Positions 56,785-64,000 of a stretch of 64,000 nucleotides of DNA are shown here, one piece after another (the stretch's first letter is position 1; every line of letters starts with the position of its first letter). The notes beneath the pieces were generated by a model, which had not been told where the DNA came from, ran no database searches, and worked only from the letters and a program-made list of their open reading frames with translations. Made by a program: the position numbers and the translations under genes. The DNA comes from Phycisphaerae bacterium (GTDB taxonomy: Bacteria > Planctomycetota > Phycisphaerae > Sedimentisphaerales > Anaerobacaceae), in assembly GCA_028714255.1 (NCBI GenBank), contig JAQTMR010000008.1, forward strand, positions 1 to 64,000, read 5' to 3'.

Positions 56785-57357
56785 TCAAAACGGTTCTCTC
56801 AGCGACAATGGCTTGCCTAATATCTCGTAATGCAGGATTGCCCTTCTTAGTCTTTCAGGGTCTCGGTAATCAGACGAAATGGCGTAAGCCATCCCTGATG
56901 ACGGGATTCCGGAAAGATATTTTGTCTGTGATGTTTCCGTTCGCACCGTTTTGTCGCTGGGTTTTTTGTCGAGTATAGACTCGACTGCTGCCGCCGCTGG
57001 GGCAAGTTCCGCAGTTGGCCGGATAATTTTTCTGTGTGTCGGCCGGGGGGGCAGAGGCGTTGGCTCAACCACTACTTGCTGGCTCGGCTGACTGCTCGCC
57101 GCAGGTTCTTCATCATTTTCAGGTTCAGGATACCCGAAAAGCTGCTTAAGCATTCGCAAGTCTATCTCTGGCGGTTTACGCCCCGGCTTAAGCGGTTCTT
57201 TTCCCTTTGGTGCAGTCTTATTTGATTTCGCTTTGACGATACTGCCGAGCGAGTAGAAAATCGCCAGTGCCACAAAGACGAGTATTTGCGTCCAGCCGGT
57301 ATCCCCGTCATTGTTGCGCCGAGCAGCCAGAATTAATTGTGTCAGAATATGGTTCAT
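56785..57357 (-). CDS. Hypothetical membrane-anchored protein of the FloA/NfeD operon
   Basis: 190 residues. One TM helix near the N-terminus (WTQILVFVALAIFYSLGSIV, about 22-41), then a Pro-rich, low-complexity cytoplasmic region with PEPENDEEPAASSQPSQQ and a conserved-looking end SDYRDPERLRRAILHYEILG. Follows floA by three bases. Such proteins are found after floA in related genomes and may be FloA partners; function unknown. Confidence 0.65.
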   Translation of the reverse strand: MNHILTQLILAARRNNDGDTGWTQILVFVALAIFYSLGSIVKAKSNKTAPKGKEPLKPGRKPPEIDLRMLKQLFGYPEPENDEEPAASSQPSQQVVVEPTPLPPRPTHRKIIRPTAELAPAAAAVESILDKKPSDKTVRTETSQTKYLSGIPSSGMAYAISSDYRDPERLRRAILHYEILGKPLSLREPF

Positions 57358-57360
57358 ACC

Positions 57361-58374
57361 TTACTCAGGCTTCTTTGGCTTTGCGATGGAATCCCGCATA
57401 TCGGTATCTGCGTTTATGTTTTTCATCCGGTAATAATCCATAATGCCAAGATTGCCCTTCTGGAAGGCCTCAGCGATAGCCAGAGGCACCTTCGCCTCGT
57501 TTTCTACGACCAGTGCCCGCATTTCCTGCTCACGCGCAAATGCCATGGCCCTGCGTTTTTCCGCCTCTGCCTGTGCACGGACTAAATCTGCCTGTGCCTG
57601 ATGCTTCTGCAGCTCTGCTCCGACGTTCACGCCTACATCGACATCCGCGATATCAATAGATAGAATCTCAAAAGCCGTTCCAGCATCAAGTCCCTTGGCC
57701 AAAACCGCCTTCGAGATTCGGTCCGGATTTTCCAGCACGTTCTTATACGTTACCGCACTGCCGATGGTAGTTACAATTCCCTCGCCTACACGCGCAATGA
57801 CCGTTTCTTCCGTTGCTCCGCCGACTAATCGTTGAATATTTGCACGCACCGTAACCCGTGCCTTGGCTTTTAGCTGAATGCCGTCCTGGGCCACGGCGTC
57901 TATTGTATCCTTGCCCTTTTTCGGGTCGGGGCAATCAATAACCTTCGGATTGACGCTCGTCTGGACGGCGTCGAGTATGTCCCTGCCTGCGAGGTCAATC
58001 GCGGTCGCTGTCTTCAAAGACAAATCGATGTTTGCCCTGTCAGCGGCTACTAACGCGCGAACTACATTGGGCACCCGCCCGCCGGCCAAATAATGGCTCT
58101 CCAAATCACGCGTCGTTAGAGTCAGGCCCGCCTGAATAGCCGTTATTTTACTTAAGACTATGGTTCTCGTATCGACCTTTCGCAACCACATCCCGATAAG
58201 CTCGGAGAATTTGACATCGGCGCGGGACAATCTGGCCTGCAGCCATAATCTGAAAAACTTCAAAAACAGCAGAAAGAATACGATTACTGCGAGTATGATA
58301 ATGACTAAAACCGCCATACCGATAACTCTTGCCGGGCTTTCTGCCGCCAGGATTGTATTCATCAAATTACTCAT
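57361..58374 (-). CDS. floA: Flotillin-like protein FloA (YqfA/UPF0365)
   Basis: 337 residues, the usual length. An N-terminal hairpin membrane segment ([20 protein letters not shown], about 17-36) is followed by the SPFH-type core ([59 protein letters not shown]) and a helical coiled-coil end with [20 protein letters not shown]. FloA organises membrane microdomains and works with NfeD. The neighbours upstream are two NfeD proteins, the conserved arrangement. Confidence 0.93.
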   Translation of the reverse strand: MSNLMNTILAAESPARVIGMAVLVIIILAVIVFFLLFLKFFRLWLQARLSRADVKFSELIGMWLRKVDTRTIVLSKITAIQAGLTLTTRDLESHYLAGGRVPNVVRALVAADRANIDLSLKTATAIDLAGRDILDAVQTSVNPKVIDCPDPKKGKDTIDAVAQDGIQLKAKARVTVRANIQRLVGGATEETVIARVGEGIVTTIGSAVTYKNVLENPDRISKAVLAKGLDAGTAFEILSIDIADVDVGVNVGAELQKHQAQADLVRAQAEAEKRRAMAFAREQEMRALVVENEAKVPLAIAEAFQKGNLGIMDYYRMKNINADTDMRDSIAKPKKPE

Positions 58375-58389
58375 ATTTTTACCCTTTCT

Positions 58390-58884
58390 TTAGCTCTCTT
58401 CTATAACACGAACAGTCAACTGAGTTCCCTCTACGTGGATGACCTTAATCTTTTTGTCTTTATCAACATAACCGCCCTCGGCTACACATTCAACCCTTTG
58501 TCCGGAAAAATTACATGTCCCCACCGGCCGAAGCGGCGTAATTACCACGCCAACGGTGCCGAGCAACTCTTTCAATTTGGGCGTATCAGCTATCGCATCG
58601 CCCTTTTGACGCTCCGGCGGCGTAAGTATTACGCTCTTACCGAACCTCGTATGTGGGAATATCTTGTAAGCAAAAATCAAAACCGCAGGTATCATTACGA
58701 CCGCGATAATTATACCAACCCAGCCGACTGCTGTGCTGTGACGGAAGAATATTGCCGCCCCGCCGATTAAACAGGCAAGTGCGCAGACACTTATCAGACC
58801 CCCGCTCGGTATGAACACTTCAGCTATTATCAACGCCGCACACGCAAAATACAAAAAAACAGCAAAAACAAGCCACCAATCCAT
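58390..58884 (-). CDS. NfeD-like protein, short form
   Basis: 164 residues: four TM helices (about 5-95) and a C-terminal OB-fold NfeD domain (ELLGTVGVVITPLRPVGTCN, then EGGYVDKDKKIKVIHVEGTQ). Lacks the ClpP-like protease part present in the upstream gene. Probably a membrane partner of FloA. Starts 14 bases after the long NfeD gene. Confidence 0.88.
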   Translation of the reverse strand: MDWWLVFAVFLYFACAALIIAEVFIPSGGLISVCALACLIGGAAIFFRHSTAVGWVGIIIAVVMIPAVLIFAYKIFPHTRFGKSVILTPPERQKGDAIADTPKLKELLGTVGVVITPLRPVGTCNFSGQRVECVAEGGYVDKDKKIKVIHVEGTQLTVRVIEES

Positions 58885-58897
58885 ATAATTTTATCCT

Positions 58898-60436
58898 TTA
58901 ACTCTTCACGGCTCTGACCACGACTCTATTGCCGTGAATCTCGATTATCTCGACCTTTGCTCCCTTGTCAAGGAACTCGGCTTCAGCAACCACATCAACT
59001 ATTGCGTAGGTAAATTTAGCTTTGCCCGCAGGCCTTAATGTCGAAACCACCTCACCGATGTCCCCAACATTAACGCCGGCTATTTTTTCATCAGGCGGGG
59101 CGGTCATACTTACTTTCACTGCCCCCCCCTGCTGCGCACCGGCAGGTACGAGTATTAACCCGCTGAGAAACTCCAATTTCGGCAGATACTTTGTGAGAAT
59201 CCACGCAAGAACAGCGAACCCGACAACACCAAACACCAGCCCCAAAACACCGTCATTGAATAATCGCCAGTCAAGCTGGCTTTCGGGCCACGGCACCTTG
59301 CCAGGCGGATTCTTGACGAGCATTCCGAACAGGCCCGCCAATATGAGTATTATTCCTAAAAACCCTACGACTCCGAAGCCCGGCAGAACAAAAATTTCTA
59401 CCATTAGCAAAATAACGCCCACAAAAAATATCGCCACTTCCACCCAGTTGGCCATTCCGATTAGATATTTACTGCCGATTATAATCGTAAAGCATATAAC
59501 CGCCGCCAGCCCCGGAAGACCGATGCCAGGCGTATTAAATTCGATATAAACCCCCAATAGCGCCAGCATCACCAGCACCCCCATCACCGCAGGCGAATTT
59601 ATCCATCGTACCATTTCCTCCGACCACAGCATCTTGAGCATCATCGGCTCACCGGCAAAAGTCACCCCGTCCCGCTGCTCCAAAAATTTCAACCCCCCTG
59701 CCAAATCCTTCACCACCGCCCGCGATACGCCGTATTCGAGGGCCTGCGAAGCGGTCAGCGTTAACAGCTCATCACTTTTAACAATCAATTCCTTGTTGTT
59801 AAGGTCATAGCTTTTTTTGTCGTCCGGCAGTTGATGTCCCTCGAAAAATTCTTCTTCGCCCGTTTTCAGGTTTTTAATCCTGTAAACTTCCGTCTGCATA
59901 GTAACCATTGCCTTCAGTAGAACATCCGGATACTTGTTCGCCTCTGCCGCTCGCTGAAACGCCGCACGGGTAAAGCTCTCGGTTTTTTCCCGCTCGACTC
60001 CTTCGAGCTTGCCCCCCATCTGAATGGGCGCACAATCGCCGATGGTGGTGTTCTCTCGCATTATAATGTCCTGGCACGACACGCTTATCATCGCCCCCGC
60101 CGATATCGCCTCGGTCGCTACATACGCAACGGTGTGTGCCTTCTTGCCGGCATCGAGTATAAAGTACTTCGATATATCGTCCCCAGACTTAAGAAGCCCC
60201 CCGTATGTGCTTATTTCATATATCAGGTATTCCGCCCCTGCGTTGAGCGCGATTTCCGTTCTTCGCTGAATCGACTTGTACAACCCGTCGTCAATCATCC
60301 CCTTGCAGACAATTACCGCCGCCTTGACCGTTTGCTCCTGCGTCGTGATATTGTTCGGCTCCCCTGCTCCGGGCAAAGTAAGAAGTAAAATCAACGTTGG
60401 CAGAACAACCCTTAATTTACGAAATGCGCTCTTCAT
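58898..60436 (-). CDS. NfeD long form: ClpP-like protease, TM domain and OB-fold
   Basis: 512 residues from ATG 60436 (MKSAFRKLRVVLPTLILLLT), a signal peptide; a frame 12 codons longer lacks a signal-like start. Periplasmic ClpP/SppA-like domain about 40-260 with candidate Ser in EAISAGAMISVSC and a Lys near KKSYDLNNKELIVK; then four to five TM helices (about 275-430) and a terminal OB-fold (IGEVVSTLRPAGKAKFTYAI). Family members cut stomatin/flotillin-type partners. Followed by short NfeD and FloA. Confidence 0.9.
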   Translation of the reverse strand: MKSAFRKLRVVLPTLILLLTLPGAGEPNNITTQEQTVKAAVIVCKGMIDDGLYKSIQRRTEIALNAGAEYLIYEISTYGGLLKSGDDISKYFILDAGKKAHTVAYVATEAISAGAMISVSCQDIIMRENTTIGDCAPIQMGGKLEGVEREKTESFTRAAFQRAAEANKYPDVLLKAMVTMQTEVYRIKNLKTGEEEFFEGHQLPDDKKSYDLNNKELIVKSDELLTLTASQALEYGVSRAVVKDLAGGLKFLEQRDGVTFAGEPMMLKMLWSEEMVRWINSPAVMGVLVMLALLGVYIEFNTPGIGLPGLAAVICFTIIIGSKYLIGMANWVEVAIFFVGVILLMVEIFVLPGFGVVGFLGIILILAGLFGMLVKNPPGKVPWPESQLDWRLFNDGVLGLVFGVVGFAVLAWILTKYLPKLEFLSGLILVPAGAQQGGAVKVSMTAPPDEKIAGVNVGDIGEVVSTLRPAGKAKFTYAIVDVVAEAEFLDKGAKVEIIEIHGNRVVVRAVKS

Positions 60437-60479
60437 ATTCTTAATTCTATCCCCGTCCCCCTGCTCTTGCAATATATAA

Positions 60480-61598
60480 TTAATCTTGTGCCAGCCTGCG
60501 CAGAATCTCTATCCCCTGCTCGATTTTCTCGTTGCTGGTTGCGTAACTTATCCGAAAATGCGTATCTTTTTCGCTGAACACATTGCCCGGTATGATAAGC
60601 ACGTTATTAGCGATAGCCTTTTCCACGAATCTCGTCGCCCCCTGCCCTGCCGGCGTCTTGACAAACGCATAGAACGCCCCGCCGGGCTTGTTCATCTCGA
60701 ATTTGTCTTTCAGACCATCGTAAATGAGGTCTCTTTTCTTTCGGTAAGCCGCCACAAAATCGCTCATGTCATAATCCATCGCTGCCATCGCCGCTTTCTG
60801 GAACGGACTTGGCGCACAGACAAAGGTATATTGTTGTATCTTGGTCATCTGCTCGATTACGTCTTTGATGGATTCGTCCGCCGCCGCATATCCCAGCCTC
60901 CAGCCCGTCATTGCGTAAGACTTGCTGAACCCCCGCAGCAGAAGTACCTTTTTATAATAATTGGCTATGCTCGGACATTCCTGCTCGTAGCAGAATTTAT
61001 CGTATATCTCGTCGGTTATAACAAGCACGTCTTTTTCCGCCGCTATTTTCGCGAGCGCCTTTACCTGTTCCTGCGAATATACCGCGCCGGTCGGATTACA
61101 GGGCGAATTGATAATAATCATCTTTGTTCTGCTCGTTATCGCCCTGCTTATCGCTTCTACCGGAAGCTCGAAAGAGGGATAGCTGTCGACGAAAACGCAT
61201 TTGCCGCCCAGCATATTGACAAGGTGCTTATACATCACGAAATACGGGTCCGGGATAATTACCTCATCGCCGGGATTAACCAAAGACATAAACGCCAGCA
61301 GCAGCCCCCCGCTAACTCCGCTTGTAACTAAGACCGCAGGCTCACCCCAGCCAAATTCTTTTTTGATTGTTCCTGTGATTTTCTCTTTTAGCTGCGTGTC
61401 CCCTGCCGTTTGCGAATATTTATTCTGCCCTGCCCTGATTGCCTTTATCGCCTCTTCTTTTAAAGGCTCCGGCACATCGAAGTCAGGCTGGCCTATCGAA
61501 AAGTTCACCGGGTCCTTCATCTTCTCACCCAGCGCAAATACTTTTCGTATCCCGCTTGCGTCTATCTTATTTGTTCTGTCAGCTAATATTTTCTTCAT
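60480..61598 (-). CDS. Class I/II pyridoxal-phosphate aminotransferase
   Basis: 372 residues from ATG 61598 (MKKILADRTNKIDASGIRKV). PLP-binding Lys in LRGFSKSYAMTGWRLGY, the NSPCNPTGAVYS motif, ITDEIYDKF, and IGQPDFDVPEP near the start are typical of aspartate/aromatic aminotransferases (class I, subgroup gamma). A longer frame to 61688 is possible but is not conserved-looking. Probably transfers amino groups from aspartate, aromatic or kynurenine-type substrates; specificity open. Confidence 0.9.
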   Translation of the reverse strand: MKKILADRTNKIDASGIRKVFALGEKMKDPVNFSIGQPDFDVPEPLKEEAIKAIRAGQNKYSQTAGDTQLKEKITGTIKKEFGWGEPAVLVTSGVSGGLLLAFMSLVNPGDEVIIPDPYFVMYKHLVNMLGGKCVFVDSYPSFELPVEAISRAITSRTKMIIINSPCNPTGAVYSQEQVKALAKIAAEKDVLVITDEIYDKFCYEQECPSIANYYKKVLLLRGFSKSYAMTGWRLGYAAADESIKDVIEQMTKIQQYTFVCAPSPFQKAAMAAMDYDMSDFVAAYRKKRDLIYDGLKDKFEMNKPGGAFYAFVKTPAGQGATRFVEKAIANNVLIIPGNVFSEKDTHFRISYATSNEKIEQGIEILRRLAQD

Positions 61599-61704
61599 TG
61601 TGATGAATATGCTAACCAACCTCCCCCAAATAATCAATTGAAAATCTACCTGCTTGATTACAGAGCCGCGCACATAAGTAAGCGGCATCCCATAAAATAT
61701 TTAG

Positions 61705-61940
61705 CCCCCGAATTTATTCGGGGGTTCGTTTAGCCCCGTTGCTTGCGACGGGGGTTGTTTAGCCGTCGCCGTATCGGCGACGCGATGTCATTCCGAGCGT
61801 AGTCGAGGAATCTACTAAAAATGTCATTGCGAGGCCGAAGGCCGTGGCAATCTCTACTTGTCATTCCGCACTTGATGCGGAATCCAGATTCGTTTAGCCC
61901 CGTCATCTTGATGACGGGGTTGTTTAGCCGTCGCCGGCCC
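61705..61940. repeat. Array of short hairpins each following tttagcc
   Basis: At least five palindromes with arms of 6-9 bp: cccccgaat/attcggggg (61705-61724), ccccgt.../acgggg (61734-61753), gtcgccg/cggcgac (61765-61781), ccccgtcat/atgacgggg (61898-61919) and an imperfect cgtcg...cgacg (about 61930-61948). Four or five directly follow the word tttagcc. An extra palindrome attccgca/tgcggaat lies at 61863-61882. Part of the 754-base gene-free interval 61689-62442. Confidence 0.65.
61775..61833. repeat. 59-bp direct repeat, copy 1
   Basis: Identical to 62183-62241 over 59 bases; contains gtcattccgagcgtagtcga and gtcattgcgag words typical of dispersed bacterial repeats. The interval between copies contains no gene. 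Confidence 0.85.
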
Positions 61941-62182
61941 GCCGACGCTGTCTTTTCCCTTTTTCCACTCTTCACACCCTTAATACTCTTCGTACCTTTC
62001 ATAATAATGAACCTGCTTGTGCTGCCTTCTGTTCGGAAACTGTTTTATTTACTGCGTCCCTGACGGCACTGCGTAAAACTGGACGTTTCCTCATACCGGC
62101 CTCCGGCAGCACTGCGCAACTCGACTACGCATCACGCAATACGAGATCCAACCTGTCTCGCCGAAGCTTTAGTGAAGACGGA

Positions 62183-62241
62183 CGGCGACGCGATGTCATT
62201 CCGAGCGTAGTCGAGGAATCTACTAAAAATGTCATTGCGAG
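62183..62241. repeat. 59-bp direct repeat, copy 2
   Basis: Second copy of the repeat at 61775-61833, identical over 59 bases and diverging directly after. Confidence 0.85.
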
Positions 62242-62442
62242 TTCGCCGCAGGCGAACGTGGCAATCTCAAACTTACAATATCAAATCATAAATCATAAAT
62301 AATAAATCGCAACGTCCCACAATTCTAAATTCTAAATTCCCTTCTCCTCTCTCATAGGGACATTTCATCGACCTTGCTTCTTGCTCAGAATTCACGGGAA
62401 TGGTTAACTATTGGTCTTTTGGGGTGGTTTGCGTTCAGCCTA

Positions 62443-62853
62443 TTATTCGACTTCTTCGGAGCCAAAGTTTTTCTTGCCAACGCCATTAAAAATCATTCCA
62501 ACAATAATGGCCGCATGTTCTGGATTAAAGCCTTTATCTATAAGTGTGCTGAAAGCGGCGTAACGCAAAACATTTGCATTTCCAAATTTCGCCGGGCGAA
62601 AATCTGCCGAACATATTTTGAGCAAGTATTCTCGATCGTCGGAAGATAAGTTCTGAAGTGGGTTTTGAGATGGTGGCTTACCGATTTGAGATGCTTCCCA
62701 AAGTTTTGTCATTGCTTCTTGCTGAACATTGCTTATTGGAATACTGGCACCCCATGTATCTAATTCACGATTCCTGCGTTTGGCGCCTTGTTTATTTATC
62801 ATGAAATAAATTATTGCGACAAATATAACACTTCCTGCGACCCAATAGACCAT
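62443..62853 (-). CDS. Hypothetical single-TM protein
   Basis: 136 residues with an N-terminal membrane anchor (VYWVAGSVIFVAIIYFMI) and a soluble region LSSDDREYLLKICSADFRPA, ending NFGSEEVE. No family recognised. Stands alone between the repeat-rich interval and the next gene. Confidence 0.6.
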   Translation of the reverse strand: MVYWVAGSVIFVAIIYFMINKQGAKRRNRELDTWGASIPISNVQQEAMTKLWEASQIGKPPSQNPLQNLSSDDREYLLKICSADFRPAKFGNANVLRYAAFSTLIDKGFNPEHAAIIVGMIFNGVGKKNFGSEEVE

Positions 62854-62960
62854 CCAATTAAATCTCCTTATTTATGCTACCCAACGCTTAAAGTCACGAC
62901 TCACAAGCGACCCGCCTATTAACCACTGTTTTTATAGTTTGCGTAAATTGTGTAATTAAG

Positions 62961-63329
62961 CTATAGGAAACAGTGATGCTTGCCTCTTCTTTCTTCATCC
63001 TGCCATCCTTGACATATAATAGTATCATCCAGTTTATTCAAGTGAGAGGCAACTAATTTATCAATGGCCGGGGAGAGATCAAAGCCCCCTGAGATACATT
63101 CAGCATAGGGACAAACAATTTTGAAGAACGCTTTGCTTTCTTGAGAGTATTTCTCTTGTTTCGACTCTGGACTACTTCCCCCGTCAGTATCCTTGAATTT
63201 CATTTCAACCCTTATGTCAGTAACTTGGGGATATCTGTCTTTTAAGGAGGGGGACCTATGATATGCTTCCCAATACCCCTGTTTTTCTCGTTCATATATA
63301 TCTGGCTTTTTTCTGCTCATGAAAGACAT
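62961..63329 (-). CDS. Hypothetical soluble protein
   Basis: 122 residues (MSFMSRKKPDIYEREKQGYW), with Cys/His ending ERRGKHHCFL and CPYAECISGG. A second ATG four codons in is a possible start. A 21-codon ORF (63317-63382) with a GAGGAG-like SD overlaps its start and may be a leader. Function unknown. Confidence 0.5.
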   Translation of the reverse strand: MSFMSRKKPDIYEREKQGYWEAYHRSPSLKDRYPQVTDIRVEMKFKDTDGGSSPESKQEKYSQESKAFFKIVCPYAECISGGFDLSPAIDKLVASHLNKLDDTIICQGWQDEERRGKHHCFL

Positions 63330-63382
63330 ACCTCTCGATTTTTACCGGCAAAATCAGGGACCGTTACCGTTTTCCTAATCAT

Positions 63383-64000
63383 ATCATAACTCCTCTTTTT
63401 TCACAATTTTACCTAAACGGCATTCTTTTATAACGTCAAATTCCTCGCGTAATCTCTTAATCCGTGTCTGATAATTCCCCCAGTTCCTTTTGTCTTCCTA
63501 CGAATATATCGCCCTTACCCATTTGTTTTTCCCCTTCTTGTCTCGGCATAGCCAAAGGCGACGCCGGATTCCTTTTTGACTTGCCCCCCCAATTCTACCC
63601 CCAAATCCCCAAAATACAAAGTATTCTTTTACTATTTAAAATCCGTGTAAATCCGTGTTAATCCGTGGTTAATTTTTTCATGTTTTTTGTGCCTTTTCGC
63701 GGCCAAATTTTCTCTGGCGAGATACGCTTCACGCTTCACAAGATACGAACTATTCGTTTCGAACAATTCGCGCAGGGGGGGCGCAAAATTGGTGTAAGTT
63801 TGGTATCAGTTTTTGCAAATTTTGTATAAGTTTGGCTAAGTTTGGCTATTGTTTCCGTAAGTTTGCGCACGTTTCGCAACACCAACTTGCGCAAACGATG
63901 CTACCCCGTATTGCCCATCTTCGCCATCTTACGAAAAAACCCGCGTACCCCCCCCCTGCTCAACCTGCCCATTCTACCTGTTTCAACTCATCTTGCCAGC
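63383..64000. other. Gene-free pyrimidine-rich end of window
   Basis: No convincing gene. Contains near-repeats of atccgtgt-type words (about 63642-63669) and several taagtttgg-type words (63797-63864). No promoter or RNA gene recognised; may precede a gene outside the window. Confidence 0.4.

Noticed and set aside
63797-63864. CRISPR array from repeated taagtttgg words
   Set aside because: Repeats are short, irregularly spaced and lack constant spacers; no cas genes in the window.

Overview
The window looks like a Gram-negative bacterial chromosome, most likely a Planctomycetota member of the Phycisphaerae type. This is an inference from gene families (LpxL-type lipid A acyltransferases, a FloA/NfeD membrane operon, SppA, small Cys-rich proteins) and from dispersed palindromic repeats; no rRNA or marker-gene phylogeny is available here.

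Left chromosomal arm (1-11.03 kb): the end of a DUF502 membrane protein; two near-identical LpxL-type acyltransferase genes flanking a zinc-ribbon membrane protein; sppA; a CorA-type magnesium transporter; a membrane protein with an RCK-C (TrkA-C) domain; a candidate small RNA; tRNA-Lys and a CAT-anticodon tRNA; a DJ-1/PfpI protein; a stand-alone response regulator; and a TPR protein.

Centre (about 11.2-55.7 kb): a largely complete lambda-like siphophage prophage. An integrase is at the left end on the + strand and almost everything else runs leftwards. Reading right to left, the early block (55.7-42 kb) holds many small, often Cys-rich proteins, a 3D-domain lysis candidate, a replication-initiator-like protein, a holin-like/lipoprotein fusion, a ParB-domain protein, a second tyrosine recombinase, an AP2-domain protein and a PD-(D/E)XK-like nuclease. 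A terminator-like structured element then precedes the late block: terminase small and large (GpA) subunits, a ClpP-like protease, gpW-like protein, lambda-family portal, a fused prohead protease-major capsid protein, head completion proteins, major tail protein, a G/GT tail chaperone pair with a -1 slippery A9 run, tape measure and tail-tip/fibre proteins. Two insertions interrupt it. One is an accessory island between terminase and portal (33.1-38.3 kb) with a single-polypeptide restriction-modification-specificity enzyme, zinc-ribbon proteins and a transposase remnant. The other is an IS1595-like element with passenger genes (52.8-54.4 kb).

Right chromosomal arm (55.99-64 kb): initiator tRNA, a gene-free stretch with a 251-bp highly self-complementary element (candidate structured RNA), then a leftward operon (hypothetical - FloA - NfeD short - NfeD long with ClpP-like domain) and a class I/II aminotransferase, followed by repeat-rich intergenic DNA and two hypothetical genes.

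Most notable: the one-chain R-M-S enzyme on the late-operon island; the capsid protein fused to its protease but keeping its own internal ribosome-binding site; the GT frameshift; a zinc-ribbon gene shared between a transposon and a phage operon; a Shine-Dalgarno-mediated mosaic duplication; and the structured element next to tRNA-fMet.
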